Positions 37,901 to 48,921 are shown, counted from the first letter of the stretch. The stretch: DNA of 64,000 nucleotides from Prunella strophiata (GCA_036583965.1 JAZBQD010000017.1:27438385-27502384); one strand, 5' to 3'. The notes: generated from the sequence alone by a model not told the origin. Made by a program: numbers and translations.

Positions 37901-40900
37901 TGGCTACAGCAACTTGCCATTGCAACATTCTATAACAAGGAAGGCTCACAAAAATTAGCATTTGGGATTTTGTTTTGTTTGCACACATTTGTTAAGTAAT
38001 AAGCACTTATTAGGACTGGGGACTTAAGTCCCCAGTAGACTACAAAAATACTCTTAAAAACTAAAGAGGATTTCCATCAAAAGTTCTTGCCTCCCATCAA
38101 AAACGTCAGCAATACAAGATTGGGCTCTTTGCTTTATAAGTAACAGATTCAAGTTTATTTCAAGAGGTAGATTTAAGTTTATAACCATTTTGAACACACT
38201 TGGGGTAGTTTGATATTCATTCCCATCACAGAACTCCACTGAATTCTGGCTTACACTGACGATGCAGAAAGAACATAACAGCTTTGAAATTCACAGGCTT
38301 CAAAATCCAGTTGCTGCAGCCAGGGCTTCCTTCCCTATCTGCTCATATCCTAGCACTTCAAAAGGCTTCAGGATGGTTGTGTAACAGTCTGGCTGACACC
38401 TTTGCACTGATTTCCATGAAATGCATTCTGCACATTTTCCACGTGATATACTGAATACCTTTTTGGCACATGATTTCTAAAAATATGGAAGAGAAAAAGA
38501 AATACTTGGAACAAAGAGAGCACTGCTAAATGATGAGTGGTCAGTTTAAGAAAAGAATTGCAGATATTGCATCATGGTTCATTAAAAGACATTAAATGAA
38601 GATCGCACAATCACGGAATTGTTAGAGTTGGAAAAGACCTGTGGAGATCTGCTAGTCCAGCCTTCCTGCCAAGGCAGACTTGCCTACAGCAGGTAACACA
38701 GGGATACATCCAGGTGGGGCTTGAGTGTCTCCAGCAAAGGAGGCTCCATGACCCCACTGGGCAGCCTGTTCCAGTGCTCTGCTACCCTCAATGTAAAGAA
38801 ATTCTTCCTCATATTGTGTTTTAGTTTATGGCCATTACTGCTTATCCTGCCACTGAGCACCACTGAAAAGAGTCTGGTATCATCTGCTGGGCAGCCACCT
38901 TTGAAATATTTATACATACTGACAAGATCCCCTCTGTCTTCTCTTCTCTGGACTAAGAAGGCCCAGCTTCCATAGTCTCTCCCCTGTAAGAGAGATGCTC
39001 CAGACCTGAATCACCTCTATGGCTCTGCCAGACCCTTTTCAGTAGCTCCTTGTCTTTCTTGTACTAAGGAGCCCTGAACAGCACTCACCAGGGCCAGGTA
39101 GAGGGGGAATCACAGCCCTTGACCTGCTGGCCACACTCCAGCTGCTGACCCCCAGGACAGCATTGGCCCTCCTGACTGCAAGGGTGAACTTGCCATCCAG
39201 GTTCTCCTCCACAGAGCTGCTTTCCAGCAGGTCAGTCCCCAGCGGTGCTGGTATTTGGGGTTATTCCCACCCCAGGTGCAGGATTCTAAATTTGCCCCTG
39301 TTAAATCCCATTAGGTTTCTCTGTGCTCAATTCCCCAGACTAAGGTCCCTCTGAGTGGCAGAAAAGCCTTCGGGTGTGCCAGCCACTCCCCCCAGTTTTG
39401 TGTCATCTGCAAACTGGCTGAGGGTTCATTCTATCTCTTCATCCAGGTTGCTGGTAAAGAGATTGAATAGCTGGACCAACTACTGATATGTGCATAAAGT
39501 TATAGAAGCAGACATTTCAAATTATGTGTTAAGCATGTAACATAGCTAATGTATACTTCCATTCTGCTTTCTTTCTCCCACTACTTTCCAAAAGCTGCAC
39601 CTCTCTACTATCATCTTAGTCATAGCCAGGAGTGATGATAAAATAATAAAAACTTTCAATGGAACAATTTGAAATCAAAGCTCTAATACTGTATTTTTAA
39701 AGGATGGTTTATTAAAAGGTTCAATAAAAAGTTCTCAAACATTAAAAATTCATAAATGTATTTAACTACTTCCCTCTTTTCACAAAATACAAGTCAGATA
39801 TGTATTACTCATTGTTGCAAAACAGAAAAGAAAGAATAGAACCCTGGGCAATTAACCCCAAATTATTACAATAACAAACAATCAGAATAACTCTCCTTTA
39901 TCTATAATGTAAATATGCATAAAGTATTGCTCATGTGGTGTCTACAGAATTCATTTTTCCCTTGGTCTCACCTCTGAGGCTAGGTGGAACAGAAAACAGA
40001 ATTAACATGAAACACTTGCAATAAGAAGGTATTTCAGAGGTTCTGCAAGCCTCCATTCAACCTGTGAGCTAGTTTAGGAACCAAACAATGTACATTGTAC
40101 TGAAGAGTTAGAAGAGGAATTTCAGTATTATGTTATGTGGTCAGGTTTTCCTGATATAAGTAAAAAATGCTCAATTGAAAGGTGGAACCACCCCCTTCTT
40201 TGTTTGTCAGATATATTTAGGACCAGAAAAAAAACATGGAGCCTGTAGAACAATTTTCTAGAGTGGGAAGGTGATTCAGAACCAAGATCTGTCATCCAGA
40301 AAGGAAGAAAATGTAACAGAAAATATATTCTGAACAAAGCTTTTTAGGAGCTTCAAAATTCAATAGTGAAGATAAAATTGCTTGGAAAAGTATCTATTAT
40401 CCTGTAGGAGACTAATGTTTTCCATATCTGGAAAAGATATCTCAAAAGGTTTTGGGATATTTTCTATAGAATACCAAATTTTTGATGTACTGAAAATGGT
40501 GAAAGCAAAGGAGAAAAGACAGCTAGAATATTAAGAGCTGTAGCTTACTTAGTTTTTTTAAAACTAATGTTCTGCATTTTCACTATTACTCATGTAACTT
40601 GAAAGGTCATAGGAGGACGAATGTCAACACAGAGAACAGCAAAAAATTGTCACAATAGTTTCTTTTAAACTTTTCCATATTTCCTGCATTCCCTGACGCT
40701 AAATTTAGTAGTTAAATGATTCTTAGGATTCAAGAAGGCCAAAGCAGAAGACAATTCAAGGACTCTGTATGAAGAAAATGTAAGCAATTATTCATCTTCT
40801 AAAAGAAAAGAAAACAGCATTTTTCATTAAAGAAAAATCTATTTTGCTGCTGTCAAATGTCAAAGGTGTCAAGGAACATCTACCCCAGAAAGCTTTTCAG

Positions 40901-43748
40901 TCAAAAATCTTTTGGCACAAGTTTCCTTGCCTAGAAACTTAAGAATGAAACCCCAAGATTTAAGTGAAGTGAAATTGGTGCTTTGCATTTTTACATGACA
41001 GAAAGAAATGGACATACATTCTAGTAACTATGCCTTGCAATTTCCTTTTGACATTCATTTTCATTCTTCCTAGTTTTCCCTGAACTAAATAGGTTGCTGT
41101 TTCATCTCCGTTTCTCTCAGAAAATCAAAGACCACAAAGTTCTGAAGTTTATTTAAATTAAGCCCTTTACTTCTTAAAATTACAGACTATCTCTCTGATT
41201 TCACAGCTCTATGAAAAAGTATCTTTATGGCAGATAAGTCCCAATTTGGTTTTGTTCCAGTAACAATCAAGAAAAAAACATACCTTTAGGAACAAACCAT
41301 AAACTTCTAAACTTTTCCAGGTACACTTAAATAAAAATAAAATTGCCCTCTTGCGTTCAGCAATAGGTGTTCCTCTCAACTATGTAGCTCTAAAATGAGA
41401 GGTAGGTTGTGTAACACCTTCTTCCTGAATACGAAATAGTCTCAGCAGCAAAGAAAGTGAATATTGATCCACCTAATAATACTAATTGAATCTGAGGCTT
41501 GTTTCTGCATCAATCAAAATCCATTGCACTTTGTGCAACTGTAACTTGTGGACTAAGCTCTGCATATCTTACACTAAGGCTGATCCATCAGCTGCTGAAC
41601 TGGAAACTGCATTCAGTCGATGAAGTTAATGTGATTCTATAGAGGAGAAAATCTACATGAAACAACCATCAGGTCAATGGCCTGATTATCAGAAGTTCAG
41701 ACCTACAGAGAGAAAGAAGGAAGATGGGCCATTACAGGCAAAAGGATAAAAGCTTCCATTTGGCTGTGCTGTCTTTCTTTGACTGTGACCTGACTCCATT
41801 CAGGTCAGCTTAACAGTCCTAGTTCAACTCAGGATATTATCTCGAATTCAGACTTGGATTCATACCATGGTATCTCAGTTCTATTCTCATCCCCCTCACA
41901 CAAAGAAAAAATACTCATGAGCTCTTTTTTTTAAAGTTCAGCCTATGCTAAATGCATAATATGCAGGCTCAGACACAACCAGTCCATTGATCAAGGTCTC
42001 TCACAAACTACAACACACACCAACATTAATGTTCTGCTATTTATGTTGCATTCTGTGAAGAATACAGAAAAAAAGACACTAGATAAGCTACTTACTAGTT
42101 AAAAAAAACACCAAAACAAATAAGCCTTCTGTACTAACCAAAGGTGCATGGTTGATGAAGATTTTTTCACTCCTTTGTGCAGGAGCCATCCTGCAAGTAT
42201 TCCTACTCTTCTCAGGAATACTGAACCCTACTGTAGGCCACTTACTGCATTAAAAGAATTTGCATCCCCCAAATCCTGTGGCACCCCAGTGCTGAGACAG
42301 AACAGATCTTCAAATGCTGTGCTGTCACTGTGCTCTTAACTCTGATCTGAACAGAACCCTGTGAGGGAGAAGTGCTCCATCTGTCCTAGACAGGAAAGCT
42401 TCAGTTAATATCTGCTACAAACATAGTATTACTTTTGTTTTGTCAGCAGTCTCCAAACACATCCATGCTGTGATGAACATCCATGACCCTCAAGAAACAG
42501 GGAATGCAATGGCAACTGGTTTGGTTTAGTCAGTGGATTCTCCTTCAGACCAAAGCTGGCTACTTTTGGAAGCCAGAGTATAGAAAACAGAGGAGATAAA
42601 TTCTCTTCATTCTATTACAATGTATTAACTAATTCTGAAATAATTGCATTCTTCTGATTATGTTTTCACTTCATTTAATACTCTCCCTCTTCCTGAATGG
42701 TGTGGATACAAACTCCTCTTGCTCTTTACACTCCATTTTAAACCATTTTTGAGTGGAGGCATGAATTCAGCTTTCAATCACACACCATACCACTGAGTTT
42801 TCTGGCAAGCTTCCAGTCACAAAATAGCAGTTGCTACCAGATACCAAATTTTTTTGTATGTATACCAGCATACACTGGTAGACTGCATAAGATATAATTC
42901 TAATGGCAATTATAAAGCACCCAGACTCCCCATGTCCTATGACATGATTACCTAAGATCCAATTTTTCTTATGAGCTTCGTGTGACAACTAGAACATCTC
43001 TTCCCCCTTGACTTCCTGCCTATAAAACTGCCTCATCCTTTGTCTTGCCTGTTTGTACTACAAACACTTTGTGCCAGGAATTATCCTTCAAAACACATCC
43101 AGCACTGTGCATAGAGCAACAGCCCTAGCCACCACTCCCTTCTGCTAAGGAAAAGGACAGAAGCAATGTAAAGAATTGTTCAGGTGTACCAGTCTCACAA
43201 ACACAGTTTAGAGATTAATTTTGAAATAATTTTCAAATTATGTGGCTATAAGCATGACCTTATATTGGCATGTAAAACATATTTGATTAGTTACAGGAAA
43301 AGTGGTGTCTCATATACCTCAAAGGAGAGTTTTCTGCAATTCAGAAAGGTGACAGATAATACAGGTCATGTACCAGTACAAATTTGAAAGAGAGGATTTA
43401 TCCCTTGATTGTAAATTGAGCAGTGAGTTTCTAAATTCATCCGATCTACAAAAGAGAAGAGGTATAGTCTCCTTTGCACATCATCTTTGCAATAATACTT
43501 TGTTTTTACAAACTAAGAATCCCACAATGTATAGCAACTAAAAACAGTTGTACCAGCACCTCCTTTATATATTAATTTACCAGTCTGAAAATTCTTAAAG
43601 CATACAAACATCTTGAAAATTGGCAAAAAGTTTCAGTAACAAATAAAAAGGTTATACAGACCTTGCCATAAGGAGTGTCAACATATTTTTCTGTTCTTCC
43701 TTCTAAGATATCTGGATCATCCAGGCCAGTTCCACCAATAATTCCAAT
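16897..43748 (-). CDS. MTAP: MTAP, S-methyl-5'-thioadenosine phosphorylase (exons 2-8 joined)
   Basis: Cytosolic and nuclear trimeric enzyme that phosphorolyses methylthioadenosine, a polyamine-synthesis by-product, to adenine and methylthioribose-1-phosphate, feeding adenine and methionine salvage. The coding exons, in transcript order, are 43748-43662, 36399-36341, 34053-33886, 28994-28892, 24648-24409, 23878-23756 and 16935-16897. They sum to 819 nt: 272 residues plus stop. With an 11-residue exon 1, as in human, the total would be 283, exactly the human length. Family motifs are intact: GGTGLDD (phosphate loop), [32 protein letters not shown] and ATDYDCW with the catalytic-site aspartates. 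All junction phases agree and no stop or frameshift was seen. The gene is convergent with CDKN2B, the conserved vertebrate arrangement. Exon 1 is treated separately. Confidence 0.96.
16936..20855 (-). other. MTAP: MTAP intron 7, proximal part
   Basis: AT-rich intronic DNA without recognisable exons or repeat families. Open frames are short and random-looking. The rest of this intron holds the ERV remnant described next. Confidence 0.7.
20856..22590 (+). mobile_element. Avian ERV long terminal repeat, long form with internal duplication
   Basis: Starts with attgggtttgcatggcctgc and ends gccagtgccaaaattgcaaca, with a plus-strand order typical of a long avian LTR: GTAGCAAGGGTCTACTGGGT, a cctctatgat(t/a)acac/cata block, gtcagtgaagaaggaggggc, repeated cagcccatggtg-like units, then ggggaggggaggaaaggtgt, a gtctgttttgccc block and the ccagtgccaaaattgcaaca end. 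The block with cctctatgat and the one-copy upstream sequence recurs (about 21000 and 21230), and gattcttctgcaagccatgg resembles gattcccctgcaggccgtgg at 21160, so part of the LTR is duplicated. No retroviral gene is intact. Confidence 0.75.
22591..22899 (+). mobile_element. ERV internal leader remnant with primer-binding-like site
   Basis: Directly after the LTR end comes tttttggtgaagaatgcagg, positioned like the TTTGGTGCCGAAACCCGGG-type primer-binding site that follows 5' LTRs of many avian ERVs. About 300 AT-rich bases follow without coding sequence. Most of the internal region (gag, pol, env) is missing. Confidence 0.5.
22900..23035 (+). mobile_element. Truncated second LTR (3' segment only)
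   Basis: The blocks gtaataaattcaattaatat, then gagcctgttttgcttgtgac and cctcgtccttatctcaaccc match the corresponding blocks near the 3' end of the upstream LTR (gtctgttttgcccttagagt, tccttatctcacccaatgag). This suggests a deleted provirus whose 3' LTR survives only as a short piece. Confidence 0.6.
23756..23878 (-). CDS. MTAP: MTAP exon 7
   Basis: Acceptor tttctag|GTTTCAGTGGAT and donor CTGAAG|gtaagtac, 123 nt, phase 0 at both ends. It begins [17 protein letters not shown] and ends [10 protein letters not shown], matching human VSVDRVLKTLKENANKA and EWSETLHNLK. This is the helical C-terminal region next to the active site of the neighbouring subunit. Confidence 0.97.
24409..24648 (-). CDS. 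MTAP: MTAP exon 6
   Basis: Acceptor ttttgcag|GTTCTTATTGAG and donor GAAGCT|gtgagtg, 240 nt, 80 codons, phase 0 at both ends. It carries the substrate-binding core: [26 protein letters not shown] and [16 protein letters not shown]. The NMT segment and the two Asp of TDYD bind the methylthioribose and adenine base in human MTAP. An opposite-strand open frame of 227 codons overlaps it and is a shadow of this conserved exon. Confidence 0.98.
24649..28891 (-). other. MTAP: MTAP intron 5
   Basis: 4.2 kb intron. It contains a short GC patch at about 25190-25290 and a plus-strand CR1 fragment (about 26090-26830). The remainder is AT-rich with no recognised feature. Confidence 0.85.
26090..26830 (+). 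mobile_element. CR1 LINE 3' fragment
   Basis: Sense-strand CR1 order: gacttgggggtgatagttga, a ccagagcagcatgggcagca block, ctactggaacactgcatcca, then gttggggctgttcagcctgg, ctgtccaaggaggctgtgga and a decayed 3' end. The copy lies opposite to MTAP transcription. Its upstream limit is uncertain and may reach about 25980. Confidence 0.88.
28892..28994 (-). CDS. MTAP: MTAP exon 5
   Basis: Acceptor ttttctag|GACAACT and donor AGAGAG|gttagtg, 103 nt. The first base completes an Arg codon split from exon 4. It encodes the [17 protein letters not shown] block, almost identical to human, preceded by a more divergent [11 protein letters not shown] loop. Confidence 0.97.
29158..29203. repeat. Short direct duplication
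   Basis: The 18-mer ctggagagtataaaactg occurs at 29158-29175 and 29186-29203, a period of 28 bases. A local tandem duplication with the copies still identical. Confidence 0.9.
30013..30056. repeat. 11-base direct repeat flanking a templated insert
   Basis: The 11-mer ttaagaatgag flanks a 22-base insert (30024-30045). With the G before it, the insert shares 19 identical bases, gaagtactgccaatcacca, with 27636-27654, about 2.4 kb away in the next MTAP intron. Confidence 0.85.
32390..32900 (-). mobile_element. CR1 LINE 3' fragment
   Basis: Plus strand reads as reversed CR1: gaagtggcctctggaggtcc tail, tatctccagggatggagact, gggcagcctgtgccagtact, a ttcagtgaaaag block, then gaactagatacaatactcca. 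The 3' end is at the left. It is in the same orientation as MTAP. Confidence 0.88.
33886..34053 (-). CDS. MTAP: MTAP exon 4
   Basis: Acceptor gtctttgcag|ACATGG and donor GACAG|gtgagtaag, 168 nt, split Arg codons at both ends. It encodes RHGR (with the first residue completed by exon 3), [19 protein letters not shown] and [20 protein letters not shown] and TTACGS are phosphate- and ribose-site motifs of the purine nucleoside phosphorylase family 2. Confidence 0.98.
34054..36340 (-). other. MTAP: MTAP intron 3
   Basis: 2.3 kb intron, AT-rich except for a GC-richer block at about 35325-35660 with low-complexity ccagtctcaccctggg-type text. This block may be a decayed repeat that I could not assign to a family. 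Confidence 0.8.
36341..36399 (-). CDS. MTAP: MTAP exon 3
   Basis: Acceptor ttattttgcag|CCATCGGAT and donor GCAAG|gtaaatg, 59 nt. It encodes [19 protein letters not shown] plus the first two bases of an Arg codon, identical to the human segment. It was found by homology because it is too short to stand out as an open frame. Confidence 0.97.
36400..43661 (-). other. MTAP: MTAP intron 2
   Basis: 7.3 kb intron. It holds one long unexplained minus-strand open frame (36681-37241, see findings) and a CR1 fragment (about 38605-39485). The rest is AT-rich and unremarkable. Confidence 0.85.
38605..39485 (-). mobile_element. CR1 LINE 3' fragment
   Basis: Plus strand: cacaatcacggaattgttag, agttggaaaagacctgtgga, gggcagcctgttccagtgct, cagggccaggtagaggggga, accccaggacagcattggcc, actaaggtccctctgagtgg, in reversed CR1 order with the 3' tail at the left. 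Relatively well preserved, nearly 900 bases. Confidence 0.9.
43662..43748 (-). CDS. MTAP: MTAP exon 2
   Basis: Acceptor tctctgtaag|ATTGG and donor GGCAAG|gtctgta, 87 nt, 29 codons, phase 0 at both ends. It encodes [20 protein letters not shown] and [14 protein letters not shown] is the N-terminal phosphate-binding loop. In human this exon follows the 11-residue first exon directly. Confidence 0.98.
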
Positions 43749-44168
43749 CTTACAGAGAAAGTTCATATTAGTCTTTTTGCAATTCACATTTAACTGCATG
43801 CTTGAAAAACTACCCAGGCAGCTACAAAATGTATCTTCTTCTCAAGATGAAGAAAGACAACAGAACAACAAGCATAATATGCCCACCACACTTTTCCAGA
43901 ATGCAAATTTTAAATACCTGATATTAAACAACTGTACTTAGCTTACCAATTTCTTACTCCATGATTCTCCTCTTTAAGATACCAAATTAAAAAAAGCTAT
44001 GAAAAATTGCACAAAGATGTGCCATAAAACACTTATTTCCAATACAAAAATTAGGACTATTTGGGAATGCCTGTAATGAGTAAGAAATACATGTAGAAAG
44101 CCCATTAAAACAAATGTTTTTGTTTACATAGACAAGAAGTCTTACATATAACCATCATACTGAATGGC

Positions 44169-44756
44169 TGTCATAGTTTTAAGCCTAGCTGGAAGCTAAG
44201 CATCACACAGCCACTTGCTAAAATCCCCCTTCTTTCCTCCTGCACTCTGGTGGAATGGGGAGTGGAATCAAAGTAAAACTTGTATGTTGATATAAGAAAA
44301 GTTTAATAACTGAAAATAAAGTAAAACATTAAAACAAGGGCAAATGATAGTAATAATAAAAAAAAGGGAAAAATCAGTGATGCACACACAATATAATTGC
44401 TCTGCACCCATTGACTAATGCCAGACCCTATTCCCAAAACCAGAATGGCCACCCTCTGGGTAACTCCCTCAATTTATATAGTGGACTTGATGTCCCATGG
44501 TGTGGAATATCCCTTCAATCAGTCTAGGTCACCTGTCCCAGCTATGCTCCCTCCTGGTTTTGTTTGCATATCCCCTCCACTCCCTCCCTGGCACAGCATG
44601 AGGCAGGGAAAAAAGTTCTTGATTTAGGATGAACATGACTCAGCAAAACCCAAAACATCAGTGTGTTGTCAACACCATTCTCATTCTGAATCCAAAACAC
44701 AGCACTGGAGCAGCTACTGAGTGGAAATTGACTTTACTATAGCCGTAACCAGGACA
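44169..44756 (-). mobile_element. Solo LTR of an avian ERVL-like element
   Basis: Read on the minus strand it starts TGTCCTGGTTACGG and ends AAACTATGACA, with ordered LTR blocks: CAGTGCTGTGTTTTGGATTC, a GATATTCCACACCATGGGAC block, CTATATAAATTGAGGGAGTT as a TATA-type promoter, then TTATTAAACTTTTCTTATAT. These match a common avian LTR that begins TGTCCTGGTTTCAGC and ends TAAACCACGACA. About 588 bases, no internal viral sequence on either side. Flanks (atggc and cgggc) do not form a clear 5-base target duplication. Confidence 0.8.
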
Positions 44757-46857
44757 CGGGCATTTCTATATGTTATTATACCTCCAAAAGAAAGAAAACT
44801 TTGTGGAAAAAAAATTAGTCCTTTGTGCTGACTCGACAAAATCTAAGAGGTTTCCCAACTAAAATCCCTGTTGTGTTTTGATTTGCCTGTGATTGTATAT
44901 TCCAGCTAAGAAAAATGCATCCGATTTTTCTTGTTTCTAGTTCATAATTGAAAATTAACTTGGCTTTTGTCTCTCTAGGGATAATTAGATTTTCAATCAA
45001 GTCAAGGTTTTTCTTGAGTTCAGAACACTTGCAACTCTTCGGACAGAATTGTTATTGTCAAGCTTTTCACAACTGAAAGCTTAGTAATGGTACTTAAAAG
45101 TGATGTCACCATTTATCACACATAGAGAAAATGAGTGCTTCTTTTTTTTCAATGTGACTAGTTGTTGCAAAGTTCGTATTGCTTTCAAGTTGAATACATA
45201 TCATGACTGATTTGCTTCAAAATCTGAACCTTTTTGACGTAATTTATTACCACAAAGACTGAAAACTTCCTCAGTAAAACCTCCATACTTCAACATAAAA
45301 CACCCTCCTTCCACAACACACAGGGAGATGCCTTTCTTACTCCAGCTATTCCTTACTTTCACATTCGTAGAGACCCCATCTGTTCAACCACTGTATCAGC
45401 TGGCTCATTAAGCACTTCTTTTCAACAATGAGAGGCTCTGTAGTCTTGGTTACAAATAAACACCTCTCCAGCAAAGCTCTCCACAGCCGGCGGTGCAAAT
45501 GCTGATACATGAGATGGTTTTAACCGGCTTCTACTTCCTTCTGCTACCCCCCTGTGGAGCACGAGAAGAAGTGCAAAGGAAAAAAGCAGCGCTAACAGCA
45601 GTGCTAACCCACATACTCCGACCCAGAATACACACACACGAGGTTTAGGGAAGACCTAGACCACTGTTTGTAGTAATATTGATAGGTCGGTTCAGTGTTA
45701 CCCGTGTTGCTTAGCTATCACAAAGGTTCTGACTTGTATTGCTCATGAAAATCCTGAAAAATACATACACTTTAGGATGAATAACAAATTGCCTTAAGAA
45801 TTGTGAAAGGCATGCAACAGGAACAACCACAAAACTCAAAATCAAGAAAAGACTATCTTGTTCATGCATATATTCAGTAAACACCGATGACTGCTACACT
45901 GCCAGAGGACAGGACCAAAATGGTGCCTTTTTTATTTTTTCAATCTAAGGAAAAAAAAAAGGCTCCTTCAGCCACTTTATTGGTTTTAGCTGGGTATAAC
46001 ACTTGCTTTACTAGTATCCTATGACTTAGGATTCAAAAGGGAACTGAACTTTTACATCTAGCAAAGTGAAAGTTGCTGGGACTGAGGAAAAATGTGCAAT
46101 GCTGGAGAGAGCAACTACAGATGCACGACATAAAAGTTACTTTGGAACTGCAGTGCTTTAAGGTTATTATAAACACACAGATCCATCACAGTAACAGACT
46201 GTTCCTGTACAGAAAGCAGCATGCCTGGCCTGTGGCGGTATAGGCCTGGTGTGGTTGCTCTCAAATTTGTTCTCAGGCTCCATAACCCATCAAATAACCC
46301 AGTGGCATCAAAATGTACTTTGGCTGCACTGTTCAGTTCCTGCGCAGGCTTTTACACTAACAGCCATTCTGTCAGAAATTGCAAACTGCAATGAGCTTGC
46401 AAAATACTCACAGCTCCTAGGGAACACAGAACCCAAAGCACAGGAGGCCTAGACTACGTTGAGTTTGTTCTGCTTTCTTACCCACTGCAAACTTACCACA
46501 GTGGCAGTCTGGACAGCCCTCAGGCCACCTGAGGCAACCCTGGCTAGAGAAATGCTGGGCTCACTTATAATTCACCAGAGAGCTACTTCAGTGCAAGGAA
46601 AGTTAGGCAGCAGAGATTTCTGAAGTAGCTGCTTCTCCAATCATGTAAGGTCAACTTGGAGCTGGCAGCTCTAATCCTAAAATTAATTTTACCTGACAAT
46701 TGTTTTTCCTCTAGTTTACATAATCTCCAGAAATACTATTTGTATCCGGGAACTAGACAGAAAAATCTGATTCTCTACTAAATTCTTCTTTCCAAACCTT
46801 CTAGTGAATTATCAAAACGAATGCAAATGCTCTAGGCTCAGTGGGAGAGATACCCTA

Positions 46858-47262
46858 TGTCCTGGCTCTGGCCAGGACAGGATTAATTAATTTTTGCAGT
46901 AGTCTGGGAGGGCCATGACTAGGACCTGGAGGTTATTCTACATGACTTCATATTATTTTTCAAAAACAGGGGAAGGGGCCCCGGGTCAGGGTAGCATGAC
47001 AATTGGGTATTTTTGGGCTCTGCATAGTGGTGAGCAGTAGCATATTAACTGCTCACCTCTTTCGATTATATGGTTGCAGTTACTGTTTGTTTTCTTATCT
47101 CATTGTTATTTCCAGCAAATTGCTCTTATCTCAACCCATGATCTTCACCTTTTGTGCCTCCAACTCTCCTCTCATTCTGCCGCAGGGGATGGGGAGATGT
47201 GTGGTTTGGAGTGGTTTCAGTGAAAACAGTAAAATGGAGAGTATCATGTCTAAACCACAACA
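46858..47262 (+). mobile_element. Solo LTR, diverged
   Basis: Starts tgtcctggctctggccagga, then gattaattaatttttgcagt. It has gcaaattgctcttatctcaa, then the end tctaaaccacaaca. The end motifs TGTCCTGG...AAACCACAACA and the Leu-rich pyrimidine block ctcttatctcaacccatgat match avian ERVL-type LTRs. About 405 bases, + strand, no clear target duplication (cccta against cctct). Confidence 0.7.
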
Positions 47263-48340
47263 CCTCTGTCAGGGGCGCTGACTTCTATTCCCAGCCACCA
47301 GCCCAGGAGCTGGGCTTATGGGAAGGCAGAGAGGATGTGACCAAGGAAGAACAGTTTCACCTTTCCTCAAAAGCCAGAGAATTGACCTCACACCTAGGAA
47401 TGACTTCAAGACTGGAAAGATGTAAGACTGTATTCTCCATTCCAGACTTTGCATGCTACAAAGGGACACAAAGGATATAACTTGTAAAAGTTAGCGGAGC
47501 CTGTATCAAAGGTTATCTGAAATTAAATCTCAAGTAAAATGGCAGTGAATAGAGTGAATCTCAAACATTGGGATGAAGAGCAACAGAAGTGAAACCTAAC
47601 AAAAAGTTATCATAATAATAACTACAAAAATCAAACCCATTTCTCTGTTGAAGTCCAAGTAACAATCACACTGAAGTGTATGCCTTTCTTCATGTGGTGT
47701 TTGGTGAACTGCTACCAAGGTTTAACAAAAAGGCATAGTGCAGTAACAGCCCACACTTGTTCATCTGTGGCTCTTATAACACTAGTACATGTCATGATCA
47801 CCTGTGGGTCTTTCTGACAACTAAGCACCAACAAACCCTTCTGTATTCCTCTCTTCTGTTTTGGGGATACTAAGAAAGGGACGAGGATGGCATTACAAAT
47901 GATTTTGCTTAAAAGGAGATAAACACTGAGCTGCGTACAAGTTACACTTAAGAGAATAAATCTGTACACCGAAGACAGGTTCTAACTGTTTTCTACACCC
48001 AAAAGGACTGGGATTTTTCTACATCATGGCAGAAAAATAATGCACAGTTTGTGAAAACTCAAATTTCAGCTTGAGCACCGGCCTTCTCGCCCCTGGTGCC
48101 ACCACCGCTCTAAGCAGCTCTTCCAACACACAGGAAATTAGTCGTAAGAGAGGAAGTTTTGCACTGCTTACTTCTGCCAAAGCTTAGAGTTCCGTGCACG
48201 TTTAAAAACAGAGTCCACAGCTACAGACCCGCCAGGATCCCTCTCACTGGCAAATCCAACACACGGCACACGGGCCAGATACCCGCGGGAAAAAAAAAAT
48301 AAAAGGAAAAGAAAAAGAAGGGGGGAAAAAAGAGGAGGGG

Positions 48341-48379
<39 letters not shown>
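48341..48379. repeat. Poly-A run, 39 bases
   Basis: Uninterrupted A run inside a GC-rich island, preceded by A/G-rich sequence (48290-48340). It lies downstream of the candidate MTAP ATG on the minus strand, where it reads as poly-T, so it would fall within intron 1. Confidence 0.95.
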
Positions 48380-48381
<2 letters not shown>

Positions 48382-48631
48382 TCCCTTCCGGGACGGCCGC
48401 GGGCGCCCCTGCTCGGGCCTGGGCGAGGGAGCGCTCGGGCGGGCGCCGCCCCCCACAGCGGCTCCCGGGCCCGCTCCCGACAGGCGGCGCAGCAGGAGGG
48501 TGGGAAGGCGGCAGGAAGCGGGGAAAGACGCAGCTCGCAGGAGGGAGGGAAGGAGGAAGGAAGCCAGCCAGCAAGCAGAGAAGGCAGCGCCTCTCGGCAC
48601 GCGCTCGGCAGCGCCGGGAGAGCAGCGGCAC

Positions 48632-48643
48632 GGCCCCCGCCAT
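48632..48643 (-). CDS. MTAP: Candidate MTAP exon 1 start (uncertain)
   Basis: The only ATG on the minus strand of the island is at 48643-48641, in context GCGAGATGGCG, and reads M-A-G-A-V. Human exon 1 reads MASGTTTTAVK, so the start fits. After GCC, however, the next bases are GTGCCG, a poor donor. If used, it gives a 4-codon exon, MAGA, lacking the expected V-K. No GTAAG or GTGAG donor follows in frame. Exon 1 may be mis-assembled, use a non-consensus donor, or lie elsewhere. Coordinates are the 12 bases up to that weak donor. Confidence 0.35.
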
Positions 48644-48921
48644 CTCGCTGCCGCAATCGCCCCGAGACGGCGACGGGGAGGGTTTGCGGGCGACGATGGA
48701 CGCCACCTCCTCCTCCCGGAGGCGCCGCTGGGCGGAAGAAAGATTAAACTTAAAGAGAGGAAAGATGGAGGAGGACAGGAGGAAGGACAAGGCTGGCGGT
48801 CGAGGGACGGGGAGGGGACAGATGGGGAAGACGACTAAGCCAGAAGGGGATGGGAAGGAGATACACAGCACGACAGGGGGCAAGCAAACGCACGCGCTGG
48901 GAAAGCGGGGGGGAAGCGCCC

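Larger units (their letters stand above)
43749..48600 (-). other. MTAP: MTAP intron 1
   Basis: About 4.9 kb between exon 2 and the CpG island. It contains two solo LTRs of opposite orientation (44169-44756 and 46858-47262). No other exon was seen. Confidence 0.7.

Noticed and set aside
48168..48883. Minus-strand frames of 160-220 codons through the MTAP CpG island, including a poly-Phe stretch.
   Set aside because: They run through the poly-A/T tract and arise from base composition; only the short ATG context fits MTAP.
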